Positions 35,350 through 44,188 of a stretch of DNA of 64,000 bases are shown in pieces. The notes below the pieces were generated by a model. The model was not told the origin of the DNA. It was given only the letters and a program-made list of their open reading frames with translations, and made no database searches. A program made the translations under genes and the position numbers. The first letter of the stretch is position 1, and each line of letters starts with the position of its first letter. This DNA is from Geobacter sp. (lineage in GTDB: Bacteria > Desulfobacterota > Desulfuromonadia > Geobacterales > DSM-12255), in the NCBI GenBank assembly GCA_009684525.1, contig WKKR01000002.1, positions 682,001 through 746,000 on the forward strand, given 5' to 3'.

Positions 35350-35673
35350 ATGCAGAACATTCCAATCTTGCTTGCTGCTCCCGAAATGGTGCTGGCGCGT
35401 GATGTGCGCCGTCCCGACAGTCAGTCGGGGCCGCCGGTCTGCGGCAAGGGGGTAGTATTGAACGAATCCCTCATTGAGCGGCTGAAGTCGATGGGGGTTC
35501 AGAAGGTGACCGTGGAAGGGCATCCGGTCTGGCTGGAAGGGGACAAGACCCTTCCGGAGCTACTGGAACTACTGGAAAAGCGATTCAGGAAAGTCGATCA
35601 CGAGCCGTTGATGAACCGTCTGAAGGAAATCTACAAAGCGCAGTTGATCCGCTCGATGGATGGTGCTGACTGA
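35350..35673 (+). CDS. Small protein preceding an HDOD gene
   Basis: A 107-aa soluble protein. The segment LLAAPEMVLARDVRRPDSQSG followed by GVVLNESLIERLKSMGVQKV resembles the short N-terminal module found before HD-GYP domains in other proteins. Here it stands alone and its stop overlaps the HDOD start (TGATG), so the two are translationally coupled and probably act together. No enzyme motif is present. Role unknown; a regulatory partner of the HDOD protein is likely. Confidence 0.7.
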   Translation: MQNIPILLAAPEMVLARDVRRPDSQSGPPVCGKGVVLNESLIERLKSMGVQKVTVEGHPVWLEGDKTLPELLELLEKRFRKVDHEPLMNRLKEIYKAQLIRSMDGAD

Positions 35674-36533
35674 TGGGAGACAAGCGCCAGGAAATCCTCA
35701 GCATCATCAAGGACACCAGATCCCTGCCGATCCTGCCCGGCATAATCACCAAGCTCAATGCCCTGGCACAGAACAGCAAATCGTCCATTCAGGAGATGGC
35801 CCGGCTGGTCTCTTCCGACCAGGTGCTGTCCGCCCGGGTCCTCAGGCTGGTCAACTCCCCTTCATACGGTTTCTACCGGGTCTCCACCATTTCCAATGCC
35901 ATGATCCTGCTCGGTATCGACGTGGTAAAGTGTCTCGCCCTCAGCACCTCCATCTTCGAGATCATGGAACAGAACATCATGGGGCTCTGGGAGCACTCCC
36001 TGGGGACCGGCGTGGCGGCCAATGTCATTGCCTGCCGACTGAAGCTGGCCGAGACCGAGGAGATCTCCACTGCAGGGCTGCTCCACGATATCGGCAAGGT
36101 GATCATCAAGCTCAAATTTCAGGATGACTACGACCAGCTTCTCAAGCTTGTGGAGGAGCGGGATATCTACTACAACAAGGCTGAACTGGAACTTCTGGGC
36201 ATCGACCATTCGGATGTGGGGGGGTGGCTTGCCAACTCGTGGTATCTGCCCGAGAAACTGGTCGAACCGATCATGTACCATCACGATGTGAGCAAGGCAA
36301 AGAATCATCAGGTGAAGACTGCCGTGGTCCATCTCGCCGATGTCCTGGTCAAGGCGAGCGGCTTCGGCTTCAGCGGTGATGACCTGGTTCCCCAGATTCA
36401 GCCTTTGGCCTGGCAGCGTCTCAATCTGAACGAACAGTTCCTGGCGGAGCTCGTCGAGGAGATCGAGGACCGGCTGATCGACGCGAAAAACTTCAGCATG
36501 GAGCTACAGGAAGGCAATGAAACCCGGACTTAG
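35673..36533 (+). CDS. HDOD domain signalling protein
   Basis: A 286-aa protein made of one HDOD domain. Typical segments are LPILPGIITKLNALAQNS, IQEMARLVSSDQVLSARVLRLVNSPSYG, ISNAMILLGIDVVKCLAL and GLLHDIGKVII with EWxxNSW-like helices after it. The HD pair is kept in LLHDIG, but HDOD proteins usually lack phosphodiesterase activity and act in signal output. The 3' end overlaps the next gene by 17 bases. It belongs to a small signalling operon with a GGDEF protein. Confidence 0.88.
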   Translation: MGDKRQEILSIIKDTRSLPILPGIITKLNALAQNSKSSIQEMARLVSSDQVLSARVLRLVNSPSYGFYRVSTISNAMILLGIDVVKCLALSTSIFEIMEQNIMGLWEHSLGTGVAANVIACRLKLAETEEISTAGLLHDIGKVIIKLKFQDDYDQLLKLVEERDIYYNKAELELLGIDHSDVGGWLANSWYLPEKLVEPIMYHHDVSKAKNHQVKTAVVHLADVLVKASGFGFSGDDLVPQIQPLAWQRLNLNEQFLAELVEEIEDRLIDAKNFSMELQEGNETRT

Positions 36534-37464
36534 GATCTACCTGATCGCCGGTACGCCGTCGCTGGCATCGCAGATGGAGATCCGCCTGCAGAGCAAAGGG
36601 CACCAGGTATTCACCCTTGAAGGATTCTGCAATCTCATCGGGTTTGCCTATAACGACCCTCCTGACCTTTTCATCCTGGATATTTCAGCGGGTGACGAGG
36701 TTACCTTTTCCATAATCCGGGAGCTTAAGAGGGACAGCTACTTCAGTGTCGTCCCGATCATCGGTCTCATGAGCGAGTCCATGGCCCGCAGTTTCGACTG
36801 GACAGAGACGCCTCTCGACGATTTTATCTTCCTGCCGGTGAGTTATCCCGAACTCTTCACCCGCATTGATCTGTCCGTGCAGCGGATTCGACGTGTGTTC
36901 GACAACAATGCGCTGACCCGCCTGCCGGGCAACACCTCCATCCAGCATGCCGTCGAACGGGTTATCGGCAAGCCGATGGCCATCTGCCACGTGGATATCA
37001 ATCACTTCAAACCTTATAACGATGTCTATGGTTTTTCCCACGGCGACGAGGTTTTGCGCATGCTGGCCAGGATCATATTCAATTCGGTCAAGGAGTCGGG
37101 GGGGGGATTCACGGGGCATATCGGCGGCGACGATTTTGTTTTCATCGTTCCGATCGAGCGGGCAGAGCAGGTGAGTCAGGAGATCATCCGCAATTTTACC
37201 GCCATCATTGCCGACCTCTTCGGCGAACAGGAAAAGACCTGCGGCTACTATATCGGTTACAACCGGCGGGGGCAGAAGGAACAGATCCCGCTGCTCGGGC
37301 TTGCCATTGGCATTGTCCATGGCAATAACCCCAATATCCGTCATTACGGCAAGGTTGCCGAGGTTGCCGCCGAACTCAAGGCCTTTGCCAAGAAGTCCGA
37401 GAGCAGCTGCTATGTGGTCGATAAGCGAACCAGCCCGGCACGGACTGCAAAGGTAGAAGAATAA
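36517..37464 (+). CDS. Receiver-like plus GGDEF domain protein
   Basis: A 315-aa protein. The first 125 residues fold like a response-regulator receiver (RIYLIAGTPSLASQM, DLFILDISAGDEV), though the acceptor Asp region is not canonical. A GGDEF domain follows: NNALTRLPGNTSI, CHVDINHFKPYNDVYGFSHGDEVL and HIGGDDFVFI. The active-site loop reads GGDDF instead of GGDEF/GGEEF, so diguanylate cyclase activity is uncertain. It starts inside the HDOD gene. A PilZ effector gene follows 170 bases downstream. Confidence 0.85.
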   Translation: MKPGLRIYLIAGTPSLASQMEIRLQSKGHQVFTLEGFCNLIGFAYNDPPDLFILDISAGDEVTFSIIRELKRDSYFSVVPIIGLMSESMARSFDWTETPLDDFIFLPVSYPELFTRIDLSVQRIRRVFDNNALTRLPGNTSIQHAVERVIGKPMAICHVDINHFKPYNDVYGFSHGDEVLRMLARIIFNSVKESGGGFTGHIGGDDFVFIVPIERAEQVSQEIIRNFTAIIADLFGEQEKTCGYYIGYNRRGQKEQIPLLGLAIGIVHGNNPNIRHYGKVAEVAAELKAFAKKSESSCYVVDKRTSPARTAKVEE

Positions 37465-37636
37465 ACTGTTTGGCTTGCTAAGGTTGTGGCTGATCTGCTA
37501 TAAGGAGAGGCAGCCGGAGCGGCTCGCGCATGTCGTCGGCTGTTTTTCCGGATGACCGGATTAATTTCCTCAAGATATTCCCCACGACGACGATAGAAAG
37601 CTATAAATCGAACCTGGGAAAGGAGGAGACACGCCC

Positions 37637-37990
37637 TTGGACAACAGGAAGTTCAGAAGAATGTCGTTTAACGCACAGGTTCTGGTCAGTCACGGCGATG
37701 TGTCCTTTGTCGGGACGGTGGAAAACCTCAGCCTCAAAGGGCTGTTCGTCAAGACGGATCAGAAGATTCCCCTGAACGAGACGGTGAATATCTCCCTCTC
37801 ATTCAAGGGAAATAAGGGAAATCTCTCCCTGGGGCTGGATGGACGGGTCGTGCGGGTGACCGAAGAGGGGATAGGGCTCAAGTTTGGCAAGATCTCCATC
37901 GACTCCCTGGAAAGCACCCTGAACGGCGGCGAAAGCAGTGCCAGCAGCGACTGCCAGGTGCCGCACGGACTCTGCCAGGCTGCCGTCTAG
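37637..37990 (+). CDS. PilZ domain c-di-GMP-binding protein
   Basis: A 117-aa single PilZ domain. Both binding motifs are present: RKFRRMSF near the start (RxxxR) and NLSLKGLFVKT (D/NxSxxG). It should bind c-di-GMP and relay it to a target such as a motility or secretion component. The TTG start at 37637 is supported by AAAGGAGGAG. It lies downstream of a GGDEF-HDOD operon, so synthesis and sensing may be linked. A bidirectional terminator follows. Confidence 0.9.
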   Translation: MDNRKFRRMSFNAQVLVSHGDVSFVGTVENLSLKGLFVKTDQKIPLNETVNISLSFKGNKGNLSLGLDGRVVRVTEEGIGLKFGKISIDSLESTLNGGESSASSDCQVPHGLCQAAV

Positions 37991-38031
37991 CCCAGCCGGT
38001 CAGATTTCCCCATTGATAAACCGCTAAAATC

Positions 38032-38062
38032 AAAAGCCGGGCATCTGTCCCGGCTTTTTTCA
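38032..38062. terminator. Bidirectional terminator between PilZ and Crp/Fnr genes
   Basis: AAAAGCCGGG and CCCGGCTTTT form a 10-bp stem with a 7-base loop, followed by T6 in all on the plus strand. Confidence 0.92.
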
Positions 38063-38073
38063 TTCCCGCCCTT

Positions 38074-38769
38074 CTATCTTTCCGCCAGCTCTCTCAGCCG
38101 CTTCAGGTCGTAAATGATCACCCTGCTCCCCTCTACCTCGATGATTCCCTCTTCCCTCAGCTTGCGGAGCGTACGCGAGAGGGTTTCGCTGACCGTTCCC
38201 AGCCGTGAGGCCAGTTCCCCCTTTTTCATCTCCAGTTCCAGGTAGGTCTTCCCCTGGAAGGTCGTAGATTTGCGCTCGATCAGCTCGCAGAGGTAGGCGG
38301 CCAGGCGGGCCGGGACCTCGGCAAAGGAGAGCTCCTCGATCTGGCGCGCAAACCGGCGCAGGAGCAGCGACAGGGAGACGATGAGGTTCAGCGAGAACTG
38401 CGGATTGCGCTCTAAAAGCCCCATGAATGCCTCGCGGGGGAAGAAGAGCGCCTCTCCCTTGTCGATGGCGCGTGCCTCGGCCGGATACCGCCCGTCGCCG
38501 AAGAATGCAGCTTCGGCAAAGGTTTCGCCGGGGTGCACGAAATGGAGTACTTTCTCCCTGCCGTCCGGGGATATTTTGCAGAGCTTCATCCCTCCCGATG
38601 CCAGGAGATAAAAGCCATTGGCCGGCTCACCCTCGCTGAAGAGGGTCTCTCCCTTGGCAATGCTGCGCCTGGTGGCGATTTCCGCCACCTCTCCCAGGTT
38701 TCCATCGTTCAGGCCGGAGAAGAGCAGCGATTTTTTGAGAATGTCAGCGGTTTCCACAGAGTACCTCAC
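38074..38769 (-). CDS. Crp/Fnr family transcription regulator
   Basis: A 231-aa regulator with an N-terminal cyclic-nucleotide-binding-like barrel ([33 protein letters not shown]), a dimer helix and a C-terminal winged helix-turn-helix ([23 protein letters not shown]). No N-terminal FNR-type cysteine cluster is present, so it does not sense oxygen by an iron-sulfur cluster like Fnr; a haem or small-molecule sensor of the DNR type is possible. The GTG start overlaps the transketolase stop (GTGA), so it is co-translated. An FNR-type site precedes nrfH 11 kb away. Confidence 0.9.
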   Translation of the reverse strand: MRYSVETADILKKSLLFSGLNDGNLGEVAEIATRRSIAKGETLFSEGEPANGFYLLASGGMKLCKISPDGREKVLHFVHPGETFAEAAFFGDGRYPAEARAIDKGEALFFPREAFMGLLERNPQFSLNLIVSLSLLLRRFARQIEELSFAEVPARLAAYLCELIERKSTTFQGKTYLELEMKKGELASRLGTVSETLSRTLRKLREEGIIEVEGSRVIIYDLKRLRELAER

Positions 38770-40775
38770 AGATGTAAAAAGATACGAATCCTGGCAGCGA
38801 CCTGCTGCGGGGTAAAGCCGAACTGCTGCGCGATCGCCTCTTCCGGGGCCGATGCGCCGAAGGTCTCGATGCCGATGAACAGGTCGTCGTGAGAAAGAGC
38901 CTGGTGCCAGAGGGCGCCGCGACCCGCCTCGATGGCTATGCGCGGGATGCCGGGCGGGATCAGCCGCTCGCGGTCCTCAGACGGCAGCGCCAGCAGCTGT
39001 TCCAGGCAGGGGACGGAGATGACGCGGGTCTGCACACCGTCTGCCTGCAGCAACTGCGCTGCGCCGATTGCCAGATGGACCTCGGAGCCGCTGGCCAGAA
39101 GGATCGCCCTGAGGCTGTTGCCGGGAGGGTCGAACACGACCGAACCGGCCAGGGGTTGCAGATCGGTGCAGGAACCTGCATTACGCTGGATGCGGGGGAG
39201 TTTCTGCCGTGAAAGGATCAGGGCCGTGGGGCCATGCCGGCGCATCAGTGCGGCGACCCAGGCCAGTGCGGTTTCGACGCCGTCGGCCGGGCGGATCACC
39301 TGCAGGTTGGGGATCATCCGGAGCGCTGACAGGTGTTCCACCGGCTGGTGGGTCGGGCCATCCTCCCCTACGAAGATCGAATCGTGGGTGAAGAGATAGA
39401 TCGTCTGCAGTTTCATCAGGGCCGCCAGCCTTACTGCAGGCCGGCAGTAGTCGGAAAAGACGAGAAAGGTGGCGCCGAAGGGGATGAAGCAGCCGTACAG
39501 GGCCATGCCGTTCTGGATGGCGGCCATGGCATGCTCGCGGATGCCGAAATGGAGGTTGCGGCCGAGGAACGAACCGGCAGCGATGGCGTCGCTCTCCTTG
39601 ATCCAGCTGTTGGTCGACGGGGCAAGGTCTGCCGATCCCCCCGCCAAGGAGGGAATCGCCGCCGCTGCCGCCTGCAGGACAGCACCGGAGAGGGAGCGGG
39701 TGGCGCCGTCGTTCGTCCCTGCCGCCTCCAGCAGGGTGGGGATGAGCCCCTCGGGAAGCTCCTTCTGCCACATCCGGTCCCAGAGACGGGCTCGGTCGGG
39801 GTTACGCTCCTGCCAGCGGGCGAATGATTCCCGCCATGATGCGGATTGGGCAGTCAGCTCCTCGACCCGCGTGCGGCAGAGTGCACGGACCTCTGCCGGG
39901 ACATGAAAGGGCTCTTCGGGCCAGTCGAGCGCCCGGCGGGTCGCTGCCGCCTCGGCGGATCCCAGCGGGCTGCCATGGGCAGCGGCGGACCCTTCCTTGC
40001 CTGGACTCCCCTTGGCGATGCGGGTCCGGGCCATGATCAGGGAGGGGCGTTGCGTCTCTTTCCGGGCACTTGTAAGCGCTGCCGCCACCTCGTCCGGTGC
40101 GTGGCCGTCGACCCGCTGCACCTGCCAGCCGCAGGCGACGAACCGCTTTTCCACATCCTCGGAAAAGGCCAGGTCGGTTGCACCCTCGATGGTGATGCAG
40201 TTGTCGTCGTAGAGATAGATGAGGTTCCCCAGACGGAGATGGCCAGCCAGCGAGGCGGCCTCATAGCTGACCCCTTCCATCAGGTCGCCGTCGCTGACAA
40301 TGGCATAGACCCGGTGGCTGATGGGGGAGAACTGGTCGTCCGCAAAGCGGGCCGCTGCCATCCTGGATGCCAGCGCCATGCCGACACCGGCAGCAAAGCC
40401 CTGGCCGAGCGGCCCGGTCGTCATCTCCACCCCTGGGGTGTGGCCGTACTCCGGATGCCCCGGCGTCCTGCTCCCCCACTGGCGGAAACGCTGCAGCTCA
40501 GAGAGCGGCAGGTCGAAGCCGAACAGGTGCAGCAGGCCATAGAGAAGCATGGAGCCGTGCCCGGCAGAGAGGATGAACCGGTCGCGATCGGCCCAGGAGG
40601 GGTCTGCCGGATCGAACCGCAGAAAGTGGTGCCAGAGGAGGAAGGCGTAATCGGCGGCTCCCATAGGAAGGCCGGGGTGGCCCGATGCCGCCTGCTCGAC
40701 GGCATCGACCGCCAGCATCCGGAGGGTGTTTGCGCCAAGAAGGAGTTCCTCGGCCGGGGTAAGGGTTTTCGGCAT
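38766..40775 (-). CDS. tkt: Transketolase
   Basis: Thiamine-diphosphate enzyme of the pentose phosphate pathway that moves two-carbon units between sugars. The 669-aa length is typical. Seen are [13 protein letters not shown] near the start, the TPP-binding [10 protein letters not shown]...[14 protein letters not shown], the catalytic [11 protein letters not shown] and [20 protein letters not shown], which is the transketolase signature. AAAGG precedes the ATG. The stop overlaps the Crp/Fnr start, an unusual pairing for this metabolic gene. Confidence 0.95.
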   Translation of the reverse strand: MPKTLTPAEELLLGANTLRMLAVDAVEQAASGHPGLPMGAADYAFLLWHHFLRFDPADPSWADRDRFILSAGHGSMLLYGLLHLFGFDLPLSELQRFRQWGSRTPGHPEYGHTPGVEMTTGPLGQGFAAGVGMALASRMAAARFADDQFSPISHRVYAIVSDGDLMEGVSYEAASLAGHLRLGNLIYLYDDNCITIEGATDLAFSEDVEKRFVACGWQVQRVDGHAPDEVAAALTSARKETQRPSLIMARTRIAKGSPGKEGSAAAHGSPLGSAEAAATRRALDWPEEPFHVPAEVRALCRTRVEELTAQSASWRESFARWQERNPDRARLWDRMWQKELPEGLIPTLLEAAGTNDGATRSLSGAVLQAAAAAIPSLAGGSADLAPSTNSWIKESDAIAAGSFLGRNLHFGIREHAMAAIQNGMALYGCFIPFGATFLVFSDYCRPAVRLAALMKLQTIYLFTHDSIFVGEDGPTHQPVEHLSALRMIPNLQVIRPADGVETALAWVAALMRRHGPTALILSRQKLPRIQRNAGSCTDLQPLAGSVVFDPPGNSLRAILLASGSEVHLAIGAAQLLQADGVQTRVISVPCLEQLLALPSEDRERLIPPGIPRIAIEAGRGALWHQALSHDDLFIGIETFGASAPEEAIAQQFGFTPQQVAARIRIFLHL

Positions 40776-40813
40776 CTGCAGTGGCCTTTCGGATGGTGAG
40801 TGTGAAAGCCCGG

Positions 40814-41269
40814 TCAGTCCCCGCTGTCGCCGTAACGGGCTGTCTCCATGGCAATCAGGCGGTTCTTCAGGTCCTGCTCCCGTTTCCAGCGATCGGAAAC
40901 GTCGCGCAGGACAGCCGCGCAGCCGACCGGGGTCCCTGCGTCGTCACGGACCATCAGGATGGAAAATTCCGTGGAGATGCGGACCCCGTCGCCGCGCAGG
41001 GCGGGAACGGACAGCAGCCCGGTCTGATAGCGGGTGACCCCGCTCTCCATCACCTGGCGATAGCCATCCCAGTGCCGTTTGCGCAGGTTCTCGGGGATGA
41101 TCAGGTCCAGCGGCTTCCCCAGCGCCTCGTCGGAGGGGATGCGGAAGATTCGTTCTGCCCCCTCGTTCCAGAGGCGGATGATCCCCTCCCGGTCCGTATA
41201 GAGAATCGCATCGGGGCAGTGCCGGATGATGGTTGCATGGAGCCACTGGTCGTGAGCGTCTCTGGTCAT
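40814..41269 (-). CDS. Stand-alone PAS domain protein
   Basis: A 151-aa protein with one PAS/PAC unit: [26 protein letters not shown] followed by [21 protein letters not shown] and [19 protein letters not shown]. The match to the haem-type PAS motif [16 protein letters not shown] is good, so it may bind haem and sense gas. No output domain is attached. It lies 38 bases upstream of tkt on the same strand, so they may share a transcript with the Crp/Fnr gene. Confidence 0.85.
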   Translation of the reverse strand: MTRDAHDQWLHATIIRHCPDAILYTDREGIIRLWNEGAERIFRIPSDEALGKPLDLIIPENLRKRHWDGYRQVMESGVTRYQTGLLSVPALRGDGVRISTEFSILMVRDDAGTPVGCAAVLRDVSDRWKREQDLKNRLIAMETARYGDSGD

Positions 41270-41374
41270 GGCCGTCTCCTGCCGTGGAATCGTCGAATCA
41301 GCTTTGGGTAGGGTGATATTTTCTCACAGCCTGAAGGGAAGTCCAGTCGAAAAATGAGGGGAACCGGCTGGCGG

Positions 41375-42193
41375 TCAGCCCATGCTCCCCATGCTGGCAA
41401 GGGCGTAGATGGTTTCCGGGTGAAACGGTGGGAGTGTGCCGCGGCACATGAGGAGGGTGCTGCCGATGGTTGAAAAACCGGACCGGCCGAGCAGGTCGGT
41501 TGCGTGGCGGTTCCCTTCCGGCAGATCGAGCACCACCGGCGATGCAGAAGGGTCGGGGCTGTACGAGGCATCAAGGAGCCGTGTTGCGGTATCGGCTGTC
41601 AGGGCGCTCCAGGGGCCGATCTGGATGCCATCGGGAGCAGGCCGGGTCACGATGAAACCGTTGTCAAGGGAGCGGCAGTCGCCTGCCACCAGGGAATCGC
41701 AGAGAATGCTGGCGCGCCGGTCTCCCCAGCCGTGGCGGTCGATGCTCACCATCTTGCGGTAGGAAGACTGGGAAAGCTTGTCAGCCGGTGCCGGTGCAAC
41801 TGCTCCCATGCCCTGCCAGCGGCGGATCGTGTCGACCGTGGCAAAGCCGAGCCTGGCATAGAGCGGTGCACCCTGCTGCGAGGCCGTCAACCAGACGGAT
41901 TTGGTTCCTGCCTGCTGCAGCGCCGCCAGCGCGGCCTCCATCAGCTGTCTGCCGACCCCCTGCCCCCGCAGGCCGTGGTCGACGATCAGGTTGCCGATCC
42001 AGCCGCTCGTGCCGTAGCGGATGGAGGTGATGAACGCCAGGGGGATGCCGTCCCGGCGGACAGTGCAGCAGCCCGCAGGGAACGTCCTGAGGAGGAAGGA
42101 GAACTCTTCCGGTGCGCAGATCCACCCCTCCCGGTCTGCCATGGCAAGGAAAGGGGGGATATCCGCGGCAACGAACGGTTCGACCCGCATCAT
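41375..42193 (-). CDS. GNAT acetyltransferase coupled to nifB
   Basis: A 272-aa two-part acetyltransferase. The N-terminal half is a GNAT domain (NLIVDHGLRGQGVGRQLMEAAL is the acetyl-CoA loop; APLYARLGFATVDT follows). The C-terminal half resembles the accessory domain of two-domain GNAT proteins. The start ATG at 42193 overlaps the nifB stop as ATGA (ATG 42205 is also open), so translation is coupled to nifB. Acetyltransferases are not part of known FeMo-co synthesis, which makes the context odd. Substrate unknown. Confidence 0.82.
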   Translation of the reverse strand: MMRVEPFVAADIPPFLAMADREGWICAPEEFSFLLRTFPAGCCTVRRDGIPLAFITSIRYGTSGWIGNLIVDHGLRGQGVGRQLMEAALAALQQAGTKSVWLTASQQGAPLYARLGFATVDTIRRWQGMGAVAPAPADKLSQSSYRKMVSIDRHGWGDRRASILCDSLVAGDCRSLDNGFIVTRPAPDGIQIGPWSALTADTATRLLDASYSPDPSASPVVLDLPEGNRHATDLLGRSGFSTIGSTLLMCRGTLPPFHPETIYALASMGSMG

Positions 42194-43053
42194 GGTATGG
42201 CGCATCCGGCCGTTGTCTGGGAGAGGTCCTGGCCGATCAGCCCGACTGCGTCGGCCCGGCACTGGCGGCAGTGCTTGAACTGGCCGATGATCTGCTCGTT
42301 GGCCGTACGGACCTTTTCCAACTCCTCCGGAGTCGGTGGCACGACGCCGGCGAAGTCGGCCTGGGGGATGAGCGGCATGACGTTCATGACAAAGGCGCCC
42401 AGTTCCCTGATCTTCCGGGCAACGAGCGGCACCTGCTGTTCGTTGACGCCGGGGATGTAGACCGTGTTGATCTTGACGGTCATGCCGTAGCGGACAGCCT
42501 TTTCGATGCCCGAAAGCTGGTTGGCGATCAGGACGCGGCCCGCTTCCTCGCCGGTCAGGCGCTTGCCGCGATAGCTGACGTAATTGTAGATGCGGGCCGC
42601 GACGGCCGGATCGAGGGCATTCACGGTCACGGTCAGGCTGTGCAGCCCCAGGTCGTTCAGGCGGTCGATGCTTTCCGGCAGCAGCAGCCCGTTGGTGCTC
42701 ATGCAGAGGATCAGGTGGGGGAATTCCTCCCCGATCAGGCGGAAGGTTTCGAAGGTCTCCTCGTTTGCCAGGGGGTCGCCCGGTCCGGCAATGCCGATCA
42801 CCTTGATCATCGGCCCCAACAGTTCGCTGGCCATGACCTCGCGCACCTTGGTCAGCGCTTCGGCAGGGGTGAGGATGCGGCTGGTGACGCCGGGGCGCGA
42901 TTCATTGGCACAGTCGTGCCGCCGCGTGCAGTAGCCGCACTTGATGTTGCAGCGCGGTGCCACGGCGAGGTGCATCCTGCCGTTTTTGTGGTGATTGCCG
43001 CCGAAGCAGGGATGCCCCTGGATATTTTTCCGTTCCGTGCATGTTGTTGCCAT
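42190..43053 (-). CDS. nifB: Nitrogenase cofactor biosynthesis protein NifB (radical SAM)
   Basis: Radical SAM enzyme that builds NifB-co, the 8Fe-9S-C precursor of FeMo-co. The 287-aa product has the SAM-cluster motif CNIKCGYC (Cys 35, 39, 42), the N-terminal HPCFGGNHHKNGRMHLAVAP, GIAGPGDPLAN, and the C-terminal CRQCRADAVGLIGQD. It lacks the C-terminal NifX-like domain present in longer NifB proteins; NifX-type proteins are encoded separately nearby. The start at 43053 follows GGAAAGGAG. A sigma54 promoter and an attenuator-like leader precede it. Confidence 0.95.
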   Translation of the reverse strand: MATTCTERKNIQGHPCFGGNHHKNGRMHLAVAPRCNIKCGYCTRRHDCANESRPGVTSRILTPAEALTKVREVMASELLGPMIKVIGIAGPGDPLANEETFETFRLIGEEFPHLILCMSTNGLLLPESIDRLNDLGLHSLTVTVNALDPAVAARIYNYVSYRGKRLTGEEAGRVLIANQLSGIEKAVRYGMTVKINTVYIPGVNEQQVPLVARKIRELGAFVMNVMPLIPQADFAGVVPPTPEELEKVRTANEQIIGQFKHCRQCRADAVGLIGQDLSQTTAGCAIP

Positions 43054-43089
43054 GATCGACTCCTTTCCTCTGCAGCCCTTTTCAGGGAC

Positions 43090-43122
43090 AAAAAAGGGCG
43101 CCTGACCGTCTGGTCCGCGCCC
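43090..43122 (-). terminator. Leader terminator of nifB
   Basis: Read on the minus strand, GGGCGC-GGACC-AGAC-GGTC-AG-GCGCCC is followed by six T. It lies between the sigma54 promoter and the nifB start, 37 bases before the ATG, so transcription should stop unless it is overridden. Confidence 0.8.
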
Positions 43123-43191
43123 TTGCCACATCCTCCGAAGCCGGGGAATCTCTCCTCCCCGCCATGCATCATCTTGATACAACGCTGTATC
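43116..43191 (-). promoter_or_regulatory. Candidate ANTAR-type antitermination hairpins in the nifB leader
   Basis: On the minus strand a perfect hairpin GATAC-AGCGTT-GTATC (43176-43191) has a six-base loop with A at position 1 and G at position 4, the hallmark of ANTAR-protein RNA targets. Further down, GGCAAGGGCGCG (43116-43127) matches the motif GGCAANGNCGC also seen in the nifX and nifEN leaders and overlaps the terminator 5' arm. In this copy the second stem has a G-G mismatch. Confidence 0.6.
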
Positions 43192-43209
43192 GTCCCTTTT
43201 CACGGGAGA

Positions 43210-43227
43210 TAGCATTTGCCGTGCCAT
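43210..43227 (-). promoter_or_regulatory. Sigma54 promoter of nifB
   Basis: TGGCAC-GGCAA-ATGCTA on the minus strand matches TGGCAC-N5-TTGCW, with GG and GC at the correct -24/-12 spacing. It lies about 160 bases before the ATG. Confidence 0.82.
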
Positions 43228-43454
43228 TACTTCATTAAAGCGTAAATCCTTTGTATTTCGGTTGGATACGAGAACGATGGTGTGCCGGAAGGCTGGTTGC
43301 TGCCTTGAACGAGGCAGCACTGGTTATTGCCTATGCACCAGGCCCGACAAAAATGGGGGCGAATCGGATGGAGCCTTGCCCATGGCCGTTGTACAGGATG
43401 GCATGGTCCATGTATCAAGGTGTGGCAGAGAGTTGCAACTGGAGGAGGTGTCCC

Positions 43455-43697
43455 ATGACGCGGACAATAGATGGCATTGAGCATGTAACGGTGCAGGAGG
43501 CGGCTGCGGAGCTGTCAACGACCCATCTGCGGGTGATGATGCTGCTTAAGGAAAAGGCATTGCTCGGGATCGAGGCAGAGGGGGAATGGCTGGTGACCCG
43601 TGATTCGCTGGAATGCTGCAAGACTCACGGCGCGGATATGAAGGTTGCCAGGGGGTGCACAACCTACTGCTCTTCAGGCGGTTGCGGCTGCAAGTGA
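43455..43697 (+). CDS. 80-aa protein with Cys-rich C-terminus in the nif region
   Basis: The start at 43455 follows GGAGGAGGTG. The first 55 residues resemble a small winged-helix or excisionase-like module (VTVQEAAAELSTTHLRVMMLLKEKALLGIEAEGEWLVTR). The tail holds seven Cys in all, ending CTTYCSSGGCGCK, suited to binding a metal or iron-sulfur cluster. Not recognised. It is divergent from nifB and convergent with the macro-domain gene. The 5' spacer has a GCTGCCT/AGGCAGC hairpin at about 43302. Confidence 0.65.
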   Translation: MTRTIDGIEHVTVQEAAAELSTTHLRVMMLLKEKALLGIEAEGEWLVTRDSLECCKTHGADMKVARGCTTYCSSGGCGCK

Positions 43698-43709
43698 CCC
43701 GGCGGGAAA

Positions 43710-44138
43710 TCAGCCGTTGGTGATGACCAGGAAGCGATCATCGAAAAACGGTTCCAGGAGCGGGCGCACCAGATCCCAGGCAAGCCCGCCGCCACCGCAG
43801 CCGGGGCGGGGGACGACGACCAGCTCCCATCCCTCGCGATCGGCGAGCTCGCGCAGCTCATTGGCAGAACGGCTGATGAGGCGAAGATCCGGCAGCGACC
43901 AGGGGGTTTCCTCCACCGGGAAGCTGGCCATGTCCGTTCCGAGCCGGTGGACATGGTTTCCACCGTGCATCAGCAGGCGCCCCAGTTCGGCAGGGAGACC
44001 CGGGAAGCGCTGCCGTGCCTGGCGGGCACAGCCGTTGCCGAGCACGGCGTCTCCATTGGGAGAGACATGGCCGTTGGTGGTGATGACGATGACCGCCTGA
44101 CCGAGATAATCCCAGATGTTTCCTGTTGTTTCGCGCAT
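43710..44138 (-). CDS. Macro-domain (ADP-ribose-binding) protein
   Basis: A 142-aa protein of the macro-domain type: GNIWDYLGQAVIVITTNGHV at the start, then NGDAVLGNGCARQARQRFP (substrate loop), GNHVHRL, ELVVVPRPGCGGGGLAWD and a final DDRFLVITN. Such proteins bind ADP-ribose or its derivatives and some hydrolyse ADP-ribose-1''-phosphate or acyl-ADP-ribose. AGAGGTGG precedes ATG 44138; the longer frame lacks an RBS. It is divergent from the draG operon by 50 bases, which makes a link with reversible ADP-ribosylation of nitrogenase likely but unproven. Confidence 0.82.
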   Translation of the reverse strand: MRETTGNIWDYLGQAVIVITTNGHVSPNGDAVLGNGCARQARQRFPGLPAELGRLLMHGGNHVHRLGTDMASFPVEETPWSLPDLRLISRSANELRELADREGWELVVVPRPGCGGGGLAWDLVRPLLEPFFDDRFLVITNG

Positions 44139-44188
44139 GCGCCACCTCTTGCGGGGAGTATGCCAAGCAGGGAGAGAAGGAGCCAGCA

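Noticed and set aside
43251-43454. Riboswitch or fourth copy of the promoter-like element upstream of the Cys-rich gene
   Set aside because: CGGTTGGATA...ATGGTGTGCC resembles the element but the spacing is 2 bases short and the TGTAA box is misplaced; no known riboswitch consensus recognised.
44139-44188. Sigma54 promoter for the macro-domain gene (TGGCAT-ACTCC-CCGCA, minus strand)
   Set aside because: GG/GC spacing fits but the -12 box lacks TT and the site overlaps the RBS region, leaving no room for a leader.
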